Positions 26,001 through 35,906 of a stretch of 64,000 nucleotides of DNA are shown one piece after another. Below the pieces are notes generated by a model. That model ran no database searches. It was not told where the DNA came from and saw only the letters and a list, made by a program, of their open reading frames with translations. The translations under genes and the position numbers were made by a program. This DNA is from Dendrolimus kikuchii (lineage: Eukaryota; Arthropoda; Insecta; Lepidoptera; Lasiocampidae), in contig CM034407.1 in assembly GCA_019925095.2 (NCBI GenBank), forward strand, positions 8,320,710-8,384,709. The letters run 5' to 3'. How positions within the stretch are numbered: the first letter of the stretch is position 1; each line of letters begins with the position of its first letter.

Positions 26001-28058
26001 TGTGTACCTACAATAAAAAATAAAAATCAAAGTTACTATTTAATTTAACTGATTTCAAATTTGCTCGGATTTAGTTTAAAAATTAATTTGAATAATAATA
26101 TGATATTGAAAGTTAGTAGTGTTTTGAAATATCTTATGCAAGAGTATTTTTGTGAATCTAGGGGTATTAGAGATTCTCATTTTTTTACTGGACAATTGTT
26201 ATTTCTGAAATTCTTCCATTGATGATTTTGTGTCAGAATTAATCGCAATTATAAGGGTGTTTTCTTTAAAAAAAATCCTCCGGGTATTGAGTGTTTTTGC
26301 TGCCCTCAGTCTAAAATAATGGACATAAAGTTACCATTCTGTAACATGATACGGTAATGAGCACAATACTTGCTAATTTCTTAATAACTTAACACACTGA
26401 GTAACTTAATAAAGATGTTGAACTTATTAAGATCATATTTAAACATATAAGTAAAGTGATGTATCAATATTGATTCACTCGAATTGACTTTTATAATTGC
26501 AATGTTGTGTAATTTGTTACCGTGTCTTGTTTGTTCATTATAATTATATGACTTGGTCCGATTGTTTCCTGACGGCATTAAAATGCATCTGCGTTGCAAG
26601 AGTCGTAGATTTATTGTTTGAAATAAAAACGGGGTTGTTGTTATGTTAATCTTAGTCTTATTTTATAAAATAAGAATTTCATAATGTTTATTAATTTGTA
26701 ACGCGTGTGTTTAAGACTTTTCATTTAAGCTAATTAACATGAAAACTGATATAGGAACTCGTATTAGAAACTGATTATACTTTGGCTTTGTTTAATCAAA
26801 TTGTGTTTAATATACCAACGAGTAAATAAAAATGTTTCGTATTATGATTTTTGTAATTATTTTTGACCGCCCAACTCAATAATGGCGAGGCTTTCGTATG
26901 GACGCTTTAAGAACACACCGCGATTGGATTATGTCGATGCTCGGGTAGTATCAAAATTAATTACGAAAATCATTCGTTTCGCGTTGCCGGCAATCGATTA
27001 AACGTTCGTTGTGTGTTCTTGCAGAGTCGGATAACGAAAGCGCCCCCTCCTCTACGCCAACTAAGAACGATGCCCCCGATGAGGTCACGCGAATAGCGCG
27101 CACAAAGTCCCAAGAGCTCTTGCTCCTCGAGAAAATCCAAGCCGAGTCGGCCGCGTTCTACAGCTACGACAGTATCCCTCATGCTGACTTAACCAAGGAT
27201 CGCAAAATCGTCAGACCCAATCTGTCAACTAAATACGACAGGATGACCCTCGACGAGATCTCTGGTAAGAAACAAGTGCCTACCGAACGGCGTAGCTCTT
27301 TGGATTTCAAAATTTTGTCATTAGAAGAAATTCGAGCTAGAAAAAAAGATACTATTATACACAGTACTCCCATTACGTTGAATTTGAGTAGAAAAAGAAA
27401 ACTATCGACACATGAAACCCTCACTACGTCTGGCAATAAAATCATTAAAGTTGTTAGGAGTAATTCGATAGTTTATAAGAAACTAGATAAGAGTGCGCCC
27501 ATAGTATCGAGTCAAAGTAAAATGGATCATAAGCAAATTGAAAATATTAATAGAAAACGAACATTATCTGAACAAAGTGATATTTATGAAGTACAAGAAA
27601 ATGAATTGGATGACAATTGTTACGAGTTTAAGAGGATTAAGATAACTGAGCAAACTTCTAAGCCCCGACTTATAAGGAATAGACAAAAAGATAATTCTAT
27701 TAGCGAAGAACTTAAAGTCGGTGAAGAATATAATAAAGATAATGATTCTGATGCAGAAGTGCAAGTTGTGAGTGTAGAAATGTCGGAAGAACATGTAGAC
27801 TTATCAAAATTGTCCGACAGTGAAATTATAGATGTAGAATCCACTAACTTGGGTGAACCCATAGACATTGTTGATCTAAGTGAAGATCAAGAAGGTGATG
27901 TGATAATATCTGATATCGATATAGACTTAAGTACAAATGTGCCAGACGTAGTGGCTAGCTGTCAAAAGAGCACGTCTAATAAAGATACTATTAAGATTTT
28001 GGAAAGTGGTAACAATTTATTGAATGATATTGATGCTCTTTTAAATGAGCATTTATGA
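13973..28058 (+). CDS. ZC3H11A: ZC3H11A-like CCCH zinc-finger protein, six coding exons, 557 aa
   Basis: Coding exons are 13973-14032, 14381-14500, 14931-15068, 16310-16457, 16616-16789 and 27025-28058. All introns are GT-AG and the phases join without a stop. The start ATG (13973) has a good context (ACACCATGG). Three CCCH fingers sit at the N-terminus: C10-x7-C18-x5-C24-x3-H28, C39-x7-C47-x4-C52-x3-H56 and C68-x8-C77-x4-C82-x3-H86. The flanking words CYFYYYSTCTKGDNC and IPCYWENQP match the ZC3H11A family closely. Then come a Pro-rich linker (residues about 96-150), a His-rich run (180-192), a conserved-looking SLEEIRARKK segment (312-321), basic patches such as RKRK (336-339), an acidic tail (456-518) and a C-terminal LLNDIDALLNE. 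In vertebrates this protein is nuclear and works with the TREX complex in poly(A) RNA export; that role is inferred here. The human protein is about 810 aa, so this one is shorter, mainly in the middle. Confidence 0.93.
14381..14500 (+). CDS. ZC3H11A: ZC3H11A exon: end of finger 1 and all of finger 2
   Basis: 120 nt, phase 0 at both ends, acceptor TTACCAG and donor GTATGT. It encodes residues 21-60, including C24 and H28 of finger 1 and C39, C47, C52 and H56 of finger 2. Confidence 0.92.
14931..15068 (+). CDS. ZC3H11A: ZC3H11A exon: CCCH finger 3
   Basis: 138 nt, phase 0 at both ends, acceptor GTTTCAG and donor GTGAGT. It encodes residues 61-106, with C68, C77, C82 and H86 forming the third finger, then the start of a Pro-rich linker. 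Confidence 0.92.
15069..16309 (+). other. ZC3H11A intron with a richer inserted-looking block
   Basis: The intron between finger 3 and the linker. Around 15570-16230 the base composition is visibly less AT-rich than the flanks and resembles dispersed repeat sequence, but I cannot name a family or see clear ends. No extra exon was seen. Confidence 0.4.
16310..16457 (+). CDS. ZC3H11A: ZC3H11A exon: Pro/Gly/Val linker
   Basis: 148 nt, acceptor TTCATAG and donor GTGAGC, ending in phase 1. It encodes residues 107-155, a low-complexity Pro/Val/Thr linker (repeated PVPTP) ending in WQQQRQ. Confidence 0.85.
16616..16789 (+). CDS. ZC3H11A: ZC3H11A exon: His-rich linker
   Basis: 174 nt, acceptor TTCCCCAG and donor GTATGC. 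It starts with two bases that complete a split Val codon and ends with one base of a split Glu codon, so it joins the last exon in frame. It encodes residues 156-214 with a run of alternating histidines at 180-192. It is far more GC-rich than the flanking introns. The frame is also open upstream to an ATG at 16573, so a shorter alternative first exon without zinc fingers is conceivable. If the donor is not used, translation stops at 16806 after five more residues. Confidence 0.85.
19560..19802 (+). mobile_element. Old lepidopteran SINE-like repeat with CCCATCCC tract
   Basis: CCCATATCCCATCCTATCCC, then GGCGACGATTACCATTTTAC and GGCCGGCTGCCTGTTTGCC with an A-rich end. Related, in reverse orientation, to 48688-48900. 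Confidence 0.5.
23344..23541 (-). mobile_element. tRNA-derived SINE, same family as 28331-28514
   Basis: Reverse complement carries the same B box (GGTTCGATTCC) and body as the copy at 28.3 kb. ACAAACACA occurs on both sides (23335-23343 and 23542-23550), a plausible target duplication. A truncated relative lies at about 20765-20825. Confidence 0.8.
23680..23835 (-). mobile_element. Truncated copy of the ~290-bp SINE-like repeat
   Basis: Carries the 3' half only (T-rich start, GCAGACAGGCAGCCGG, then through CCTGGTCGCTATGCC). Confidence 0.6.
25083..25302. mobile_element. MITE copy, uninterrupted (GATAATGTTAGTG-type ends)
   Basis: The clearest intact copy of the family: GGATAATATTAGTATTAG at the left, AACATTATCTCAGATAGAGC at the right, about 220 bp. 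It serves as a template for reading the interrupted copy at 28.2-28.7 kb. Confidence 0.7.
27025..28058 (+). CDS. ZC3H11A: ZC3H11A last coding exon
   Basis: It opens after TTCTTGCAG and completes the split Glu codon. It encodes residues 214-557 and stops at TGA 28056-28058. The 5' part uses GC-rich codons like the earlier exons; the 3' two thirds are AT-rich and Ser/Asp/Glu/Lys-rich, suggesting disorder. Residues 312-321 (SLEEIRARKK) match a segment known in ZC3H11A proteins. Residues 456-518 are acidic with interspersed Ile/Val clusters, and the C-terminus is a short Leu/Asp helix-like segment. Confidence 0.92.
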
Positions 28059-28226
28059 TCCAAATGTTTAGTTATAGACTGAGAACTTTAATTCAATTGG
28101 GCTAATACACAGTCTGTGTTCTTTCACATCTTTGTATAGTCACCGATCACAAATACCGACACGAGAATTGACCTTTATTGCGAAAAGGCAGATTGTTTCT
28201 TATTTTCAAGAACGATATTGTTTTAT

Positions 28227-28695
28227 TTCCCCGTTATTCCTGGGATAATGTTCGTGTTAGTGACTGTCACGAAGATGTAGCTGAGGGTTTAATGCGTTAT
28301 TTGTGATGCGACATTGTTATCAATTTGATGGCCTTTGGTCGAGCGAACAAGGCTTTGTCGGCCTACCTCACTACAACGCAGAGGTTCCGGGTTCGATTCC
28401 TGGCATGGCAAATTTCGGAAAAAAAATCTCCGTTATTTACTATGGTCTGAGTGTTTGGGATCGGCCCCAGAGTAGTCCCTTGTATATTACCCATAACACA
28501 AGCTTAAGTTGTTTAATTTGATGACATACAATTTGTGTGTTTGCCGATTATTATTGTAATTGTTAATGCCGGTAAACATTGCACAACGTATTTATACACA
28601 CTAATGTAGTTAATCATTAACGGTGTTATTTTAACGCTACAAACAAGACGCAATTGACCATAGTCACTTATACTATCATTATCCCCGGTGTAGCA
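28227..28695. mobile_element. MITE (GATAATGTTAGTG-type ends), interrupted by a SINE
   Basis: Outer ends are inverted copies of a CCTGCTTCA..GATAATGTTAGTG motif shared with copies at about 25083-25302, 47520-47740 and 63509-63745, plus partial copies at about 250-402 and 50590-50673. The interior has GGGTTTAATGCGTTATTTGT and CATTAACGGCGTTATTTT blocks. This copy is split by the SINE at 28331-28514. Confidence 0.7.
28331..28514 (+). mobile_element. tRNA-derived SINE with 9-bp target duplication
   Basis: 184 bp with a tRNA-like head (GGCCTTTGGTCGAGCG as degenerate A box, GGTTCGATTCC as B box near 28388) and a body ending ATTACCCATAACACAAGC. AATTTGATG flanks it at 28322-28330 and 28515-28523. It is inserted in a MITE. 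It is not a tRNA gene: no cloverleaf or acceptor stem pairs. Confidence 0.85.
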
Positions 28696-28943
28696 CTTGG
28701 AATAAGTAAACACCAAATGATAGGTAATAGACTTTTAAAGCAATCGTGAAGTCTTTGATATTTTGTTTGTCAATAACAGGTTATTTGTGGTCAACTTTTT
28801 AAAAGCTACATTAGGTAGGTTATTTTAGATTTTAGAATATTTTCATTATCTTTAACGTAGATCGTTCTTGGCACATTGCTATAGAATGTTGGAAGCTTTA
28901 ATTGATATAATTGTGATTTTTGCTATTTAGGCAATCGATGAGC

Positions 28944-28949
28944 AATAAA
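28944..28949 (+). terminator. Candidate polyadenylation signal for ZC3H11A
   Basis: AATAAA at 28944-28949 is the first canonical signal I noticed after the stop at 28058. If used, the 3' UTR would be about 0.9 kb and would contain a MITE with a SINE inside it. An earlier non-canonical site is possible. Confidence 0.35.
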
Positions 28950-31900
28950 ACGAGTGAAATAATTTGATCCAAAAGTGTCTTTATATAATGTTATTAAAAC
29001 GATTTATCGACGTCACACAATTATTCACATTATTAATATAATAATTAACACATATACATGTTAGAACTAATAATAATAAATTCGAAAATAATACCTCAAA
29101 AAGTTTAGAGGTTTACTTTAAATTAGTGATTTTTACACTATGTTTTTACATATTTCACGTTAAGCCTTTTTACACGATCAATAAGACTAAGAGCTAAGAT
29201 GGTCACTGCGCGTTAGAAATAAGTGTTGTTGGGCCACAAGTGAATTAATATTTGTATTTATAAACGAAATTAAGTATACACGTGTTATGAATTCGTTTGT
29301 AACAGCGCGGTTGATTTCCAGAGCCTCGGGCCGAGTATGCTTTTTTTATTTATTTTCGAAAGTAATATTGCCATCTCCAATGATGAAATTGAATATATAA
29401 TCTTCAGATCTTAGTAAGCATGATATGATATTTTCTTGTAAATTGATGGATTGTATAGCAAAACAACATCTAATTTACATAAGCAAATGTTACTCTACCA
29501 ACGTAACCGTGCACCCGAGATTATAACGTTGGAGAGCTTACATACTGTATACAAGACAGGCGTACGTAAGGGTTGAGATACATTTTTAGAATTTCCAAAT
29601 AAATAATGAGAAGAATTTGTAAAAGTTCAGTGAAACTTGTAAAGTAATTCCAGAATCATTCGAAGCATATCTTGAAAGTTAACACAAGTCAGAATATGCT
29701 CGCTTCAGGATTTATGTTCATCATCCTGTAAAAATATATTTAAATTAATGTTGATATTATAACAATTGAGCAATAAATTAGTTAAATACAGTTGAATTTA
29801 ATTCAATTCGTCCTAAATTATGACGAAAAAATTGTTCTTATAATCAATTGCAAATATATCGTCGGTTTACTGCAAGAACTCATTAAACCGAGGATACGAA
29901 GCTTAAGAGGATACGAAATGCAGTAGATATTAAAATCTATCAATTCTGAACAAAATAATATTGAATACAAAGTAATAATTTTGTCTGTTAGCCTATAGAC
30001 TTTGTTGTTATAAACACTGCAATTCTCAAAGCGACAACTAGCCTAAGTTCTATGAATATTACATAAATCACATTTTCCTGATTACATATTTATATAAGTA
30101 AATAATAGAAATCAGGTTCCAAAAACACCTAGACATTAAATTTCTTTAATACCTCATTTACATTAAGCCTAATTCTACGGTAATAAGCAGGAAGTTGGCG
30201 AGAGAAGTGGGCAGCGCGAGTATGTAAACGCAACTTATTTGAATGTTTGATACTCGCCCTGCTCATTATCTTCGTCACTGTCCTGCTTGTAGTGGGCATA
30301 ATGTGAACGAGGCATAAGATTCGAAGATGCCATGCTTTTATTAGTTTTAATTTTATTACTTAGTAATTGAAGAATTATCTACTAGGTAGACAGGTCCGCC
30401 TTAGAAAGTTATTAGTTGTTTAGAAACTGTATAAAATCCAATTTTCACAAGTTTTAAATTCTTGAGATCGCACATCAGAGTACAAATAAAACTAACCTAT
30501 GCAGGATTTGTTAGTTTATCGACCAAAATAATACAATGAAATAAGTATTCTTTAAGTTTAAGTAAAATACTTTTTATAATGTTAAACCATGGAAGAAAAC
30601 TATTAAGTAGGACAAATTGTCGTCCTATATGATACACAGGCACACAAATCATTCTTCTCTCACTTTTTGCCGATTCAAAAATGTTTTTTGACCTAGATAT
30701 TCAAAAATTGCAAAACTTGCGACTTTTGCGCCATTTGGTCTAAAAATATATTTTAATTAATAATAAATTCAAAAAGTGACAAAAGCATGATTTGTAGCAA
30801 CGCGTAGTCGTTTAAGATTTAGAAGTTTTTTAGAGTTTATTTTTCTTAACGGGCAATTGTTATTTTTAATATTCGTCTTCCATGCGTTGAACACGATACA
30901 GTACAACAAAGGGCGATCTTGTGCTTAAAGCAATCTGCTAAATTACTTTTTGTAATACATCGTAGATTTACTGAATTTTTGTCTATACTTAACATTTTTA
31001 AAATCTCTCGCTCGACATAGTATGTGAAGAAGAGACTGTTGACCTCACCTTTATGAATGAAAATTAAATAGATCTAAAATTGCTTAATTTAAACGGTTCA
31101 AGAGGTTAACAAAAGCTTTTTCAATAAAGATCGAAGTTATAGAGGTTAGAGGTAAGCACGACCATCGTACATGTGGGTCAAACTAAAAAAGTATCTACCG
31201 GCGAGTAATAAATGATAATAGTTCAAGATTCAAGAACCGACCACGATCGCGCTAATGTAAGCTGTGCTTACATTAGCGCCATCATATCATCTATAATTTA
31301 GAAGTTACAGACGGAGTTAAAAGCTATAATAATATTGTGTTGCAAATGCAAAAGTTTGAATGGACATTTGTTCTTCAATCATGCTAGAACTGCTAAACGG
31401 ATCTGGATGAAATTTGGCACAGAGATAATTTATAGTCTAAAATATCACATAGACTACTTTTTATACCGGAAAGTATATATATAGCTAGTATTTAATGCTA
31501 CTAGTGTTAGCGAAACTTCGTGTTGTCATGACGATATTAATTTGTTAGGTAATTGCAATGACGACATCAAAGAAAAACGACCGCATCACCACCTTTTGGG
31601 TATATTCGTGTATCCCACTGAAACAATGTCAATTATTGGGATAAAATGTATCCTAAGTGTTGATACAAGCTAGCTCTGTGTCGAGTGTTAAATTCGTTAG
31701 TAGTTTTCACGTGACGCCCTAATAAACATCTGCTGATCCTAATAAGCCCTTCTGAATTTTTACTCCTTTTAAAATTTATTGTACAAATTCGACTCTACAG
31801 ATGTATTATAAATAGATGTTTTAATTTTATAGTGTTTATATGGTATAAACACATTCTTAAGAATGTATCCTGTAGCTACTGTAGGTAACGTCATCAATTT

Positions 31901-33000
31901 AAAGCTTTTTTGAGATATTTTTTTTAAACGCAGATGGTCCTCCTTCCCTCTACCCGCCATAGTGGAGCATATGTTTATTATCCGAATACAATAAATATAT
32001 TTTTTATGACGTCTGATGAAATATGTGGATTAAATTATTGTAGTTGACAATTATTAATGATGGTAAATAGTTTATCCAGTCACAAAACGCCATCTAGTTG
32101 TAATATTCAAATATCATTTTCAGGTTTAATTTATCATTTCACCATTCCTCCAAACATTTACAACAAATATTCACAGTGATATTACATCTAGAGCCTAAGT
32201 CACACTAGAGAATATCGTTTATGGTATCATTAAATTCAGATATTAGATTGTACACAAAACGACTAATTTAAATTTTTATCTGAAATATAAGAATATAAGC
32301 AATTATTGGTGTTTTCATATTTTTTCCAGTCATTTAATTCAAACTAGAAAATAAATGCATGAGTTAAATTTTATTTATAAAGCTGTCATTTTTCTGTGAA
32401 CATCAATTCGCCAAATTTTAATTCACGATTGTATAAAAAGCAATTCTAAACGAAAGCATCGCTTTAACAGTGTGACCCAGGCATAATTAATTACAAGTTA
32501 CCCTATCTAGTTAATTGTCTTAATAAAATATAATTATTTTAACACTTAGGTAATTATATTAAATTATTTCATTCAAAATTAAATGATAGCATTATATGCG
32601 ATATCTTAAAATTTTACTATAATGTAGAAAAATCTAGGGGTGTAAGAAATAACATATTATGGCAATTTGACATTTATAAATGTATTCCACGTTAATAAAG
32701 AATTAATTAATTAAAATTTAGACATGGTGTAAGTGATCATATTTAAAGCTGAATTATATAGTTCAACTAAACTGGAGAACAGAAATGAAAGGGACTCGCA
32801 ACATAAAATGACAATGAATGATATCAGCTTTAGATATGAACGTTTTTTATTTTAATTTGATCAAAAAACAGTTTGTTCAGAAAATCATACAGATACCACA
32901 ACAAAAAACATTATACACTTAGTCATACATACAGGTTTCAATATCGATAGCTCTACGTTGTTGGTCAACTTATAGTGGAGCCCTTTTTCAATACTGTCAA
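28950..33000. other. Intergenic between convergent genes, no gene seen
   Basis: AT-rich sequence with no coding frame. Around 31330-31530 it contains a retrotransposon-derived tail (GGATCTGGATGAAATTTGGC). The hairpin at 31249-31279 is the only sharp structure. Confidence 0.6.
31249..31279. repeat. Perfect 14-bp hairpin, 3-nt loop
   Basis: GCGCTAATGTAAGC, TGT, GCTTACATTAGCGC. It lies alone in AT-rich intergenic DNA between ZC3H11A and Pax6; no transposon ends were seen around it. Confidence 0.85.
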
Positions 33001-33007
33001 GTGAACT

Positions 33008-33481
33008 CAGTGGCGTAGCGTGGGGGGGGGGGGGGGGGGGGGGCAAGTGGGGCATTATGCTCCGGACGCGACTCACAAAGAAATCAGTTATTATAATTGA
33101 TATCTGGAAAATATATTTTAAATTTAGTGCCAGCGTAATATAATAAATGTTAATTCGTAAATAAAAAGGAACACTAATTGTGTGTCTGTCAGCACTTTGG
33201 CATACGCTGCATAATTACATAAATTATCTTAATTCTTGATTTATGTGATAAAATAATATGTTATAATAAATACAAATAGTGAATTCTAGATGATCATATA
33301 CGTTTCAAAATCTAGTCTTGTTTTCTCAACTACATTTTTTGTCTCAAATTTAAAGCCTAGCTTGAGCCTATGACTTTATTTATTAATTAATTTACGAGTA
33401 TATTACATGGTTTTCTAGGGGGGGGGGTTGTGCTAAAAAGGTATTGTGCCCCGGGCGCCACTTAAGCTCGCTACGCCACTG
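33008..33481. mobile_element. hAT-type MITE with 8-bp target duplication
   Basis: 13-bp terminal inverted repeats CAGTGGCGTAGCG at both ends. The 8 bases AGTGAACT occur directly outside both ends (33000-33007 and 33482-33489). An 8-bp duplication plus CAGxG ends is diagnostic of the hAT superfamily. 474 bp, no transposase. It carries runs of G near both ends (33022-33043, 22 G; and about 33417-33427). Confidence 0.9.
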
Positions 33482-33496
33482 AGTGAACTGATTATA

Positions 33497-33915
33497 ATGA
33501 TTGTCGTAGTGGGCAGGTCACGTTTGTCATAAGACTGATGGTCGATGCAGCAGACGAGATCTTGTATTGGTAAACATAGAGCGGAAGGCCCTTCAGCTTG
33601 ATGGTCCCATGGCCTAGGCAAAATCGCAGAGACTGGGTGAGGAAACTGAAGGACCGATATATGTGGCGAGAACTTAGCCTGATTTACGGCTGTGTTAGTT
33701 AAGTAGGCACTTAGTTAACTTGTGAAACTGGCGAGACGTTGCCATCCTTTGGACAGAAATTTTCCAGTTAAGTAATAAGTTATCGATTAAATATACATGT
33801 CTTTTCAAATGATGATAGCAACTTATTCGCAAGTTAACTATTTACTAATGTAGATACACTTAGGCTTTAGGGAAACCACACCTACATTCAGCAGTGGATT
33901 GCGATTGGTTGATTA
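33497..33915 (+). mobile_element. Degenerate non-LTR retrotransposon 3' end
   Basis: Similar in pattern to the fragment near 4.1 kb: a GTCATAAGACTGATGG..GCAGACGAG segment, a degraded W-rich tail, and CAGCAGTGGATTGCGATTGG near 33891. Interrupted in the middle by AT-rich sequence. It has no usable open frame. Confidence 0.45.
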
Positions 33916-33961
33916 TGAATTAGTAAGTATATTTTTCAATATTTCTTAAATAGGTATCTAA

Positions 33962-34682
33962 GGGAACGTACCCATACTACGTGACCAATTTACATTTTTT
34001 TATCCCCCTCACAGCCTCGGTGACCACCCGTAGTATATGCCAAGACCCACCTCCCCCTCAAGTTTTCAGGTAGTAATTCAAATTATTTTGTGCCGACAAA
34101 AAGAATCATTTGGCTCATATTTGTATACACTATTAACTGCGCCCGCGGTTTCACCCGCGTGGTGATGGGAAATCGTTATATTTTGGATAATTCACACCAT
34201 ATCTTTATAAATTATAGCCTATGTGTTATTCTGATGTGTAAGCTATATTATTGTAAAGTTTCATCAGAATCCATTCAGTAGTTTTTGCGTGAAAGAGTAA
34301 CAAACATACATCCATACATACATTCTTACAAACTTTCGTGTTTATTTTATATATATATATATATCTATAGAGATTAGTATCAGCACGAAATCTCGTCGAC
34401 TTGCTTGACGTCTACGCTATACTACAAACTCTTATTATTAAATCAGCCTGACGTTCCGGCATATCTATGTCAGTGTTGCCATCTTTGAGTTTAAAAAGCG
34501 CTAAACGCTTGCGCGCCATATTTAAGTATAGCTGGAAAAAGCACGGGATTTCCCTAGAGGATATTGACGAAAACCTAAGGCCCCTGCTAACCCCCCCCCC
34601 CCCCCCCTCCAGGCCTTGAGACCAAGCGTGGTATTTTGAAGACACCGTCCCCCTCAGAACGGGTCACGTAGTATACGTTCCC
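33962..34682. mobile_element. PIF/Harbinger-like element with TAA duplication
   Basis: Ends read GGGAACGTA..ATACTACGTGACC on the left and its inverse on the right, with a four-base gap between the two. TAA flanks both ends (33959-33961 and 34683-34685), fitting the 3-bp TWA duplication of PIF/Harbinger. It has no transposase and includes a C17 run at 34591-34607. A retrotransposon-like repeat (34138-34370) is nested inside. Confidence 0.7.
34138..34370 (+). repeat. RTE-like 3' end repeat nested in the Harbinger-like element
   Basis: Contains CGCGGTTTCACCCGCGTGG and the motif TCATCAGAATCCATTCAGTAG followed by CATACAT and an AT microsatellite. This pattern recurs in lepidopteran non-LTR derived repeats. 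Confidence 0.5.
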
Positions 34683-35817
34683 TAAGTTGTAAACTAAAAA
34701 TGTTTCTTCTATGGTTCTGAAAAAGGAAAATAATGGCTCCTTTAAGATAGTAACACACTTATGATGATTACGTTATTTTCTACATCCCTTTATTTGAATG
34801 AAATATTCTAATGTGTTTTCAATACAATTTGAGCCTATTTTTGTGCTCATTGTACAGTTTGTGGCGACTAATGGATATGTTGATTCTTTATACTATAGTT
34901 TTACAAGTTCCGTAGACAAAGGCGCTATCTATATAAACTGGTAAACAATGTTAGAATATAATATTAAATCATTTTTTCTTAATACGATGAGAACATAATA
35001 TCAGGTTAAGTATTAATATAAAGAAAAATCACACTAACGTTACTAAACTGTAGATTTAACGTATTTCAGTTTTTTATTTGTATGTCAGGTGAACATGTTT
35101 GACTAAACACACTTGTCGGCTTGTTGAATATTTTTTTATACTTTATTTCTAAAATTAATATAATAATTATGACCTCTGTAACATAAACTCAATATAGCAA
35201 GTGGCGCGATTAGTGTATTTTTTCAATTTGAACTAAAGCCAGGAAGTTTGTACGTAACAAACACTCTTATGGTCCACGGGCTACGGGAGACGCATGACAG
35301 TCAGTGTAGGACTAACAGGACAGACTTTAGTCTGGATTACAGGTTGTTAAGAGTAAACTTTTAAGGAGAGCGATATGGAGTTTAAAACTCAATATTTTCT
35401 TTTATTTCTATGGTTTTTCATTATTTTGCTATTTTGTCACAAATTTTACGACCAAATGAAAGAGATTGCATGTTTTAGGACTGTATTTTAGGTTAAAAAT
35501 CGAGGGCCTTAAGATAATATCCGACTAGTACAAATAAACGAAGTAAGCGTCTTCAACACCCTCGTACTTTTTTCATTGCTGTCATGTGTCCGCAAACTAA
35601 GTGTTTCACGCGCGCGTATGCAATGTTTTTAAAATAAACATATTTTTCAAAACTCTACCAATAAACACCGTTGTATAAAACCAAATCGGAAAAGGGCGAA
35701 TGTACTATTTGATATAAACTTATATAAAAACAACCTTATATCTTTGTGGCGTTTGACATTAACAGATTTACGGCTTGTGTACACGGTCAATTTGTATTGA
35801 AGCTAGTTCCACCAGGG

Positions 35818-35906
35818 TCACTGCAGCCTGGACCAGTATTGCTGTGAGTCCTGCCCTGGAACAGCTAACGGGACTGACACGCCAGCACCGAGGAGACCGC
35901 CTAATT
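35818..35906 (-). CDS. Pax6: Pax6 last exon with conserved C-terminus and stop
   Basis: Acceptor TTTTTTCCAG, 89 nt, encoding [18 protein letters not shown] and then [10 protein letters not shown] before TGA at 35818-35820. The YWxRLQ ending is a hallmark of Pax6 proteins in animals. The 3' UTR runs toward lower coordinates; I did not identify a firm poly(A) signal. Confidence 0.93.

Larger units (their letters stand above)
16790..27024 (+). other. 10.2-kb intron of ZC3H11A
   Basis: AT-rich intronic DNA with no convincing open frame. It holds a SINE remnant (about 20765-20825), a lepidopteran repeat with a CCCATCCC-type tract (19560-19802), a tRNA-derived SINE on the minus strand (23344-23541), a truncated copy of the ~290-bp SINE-like family (about 23680-23835) and a MITE (25083-25302). 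It is more than eight times longer than any other intron of this gene. Confidence 0.75.

Noticed and set aside
28331..28400. Possible tRNA gene (B box GGTTCGATTCC)
   Set aside because: No acceptor stem or cloverleaf; same body as the copy at 23.4 kb and flanked by a target duplication, so a SINE.
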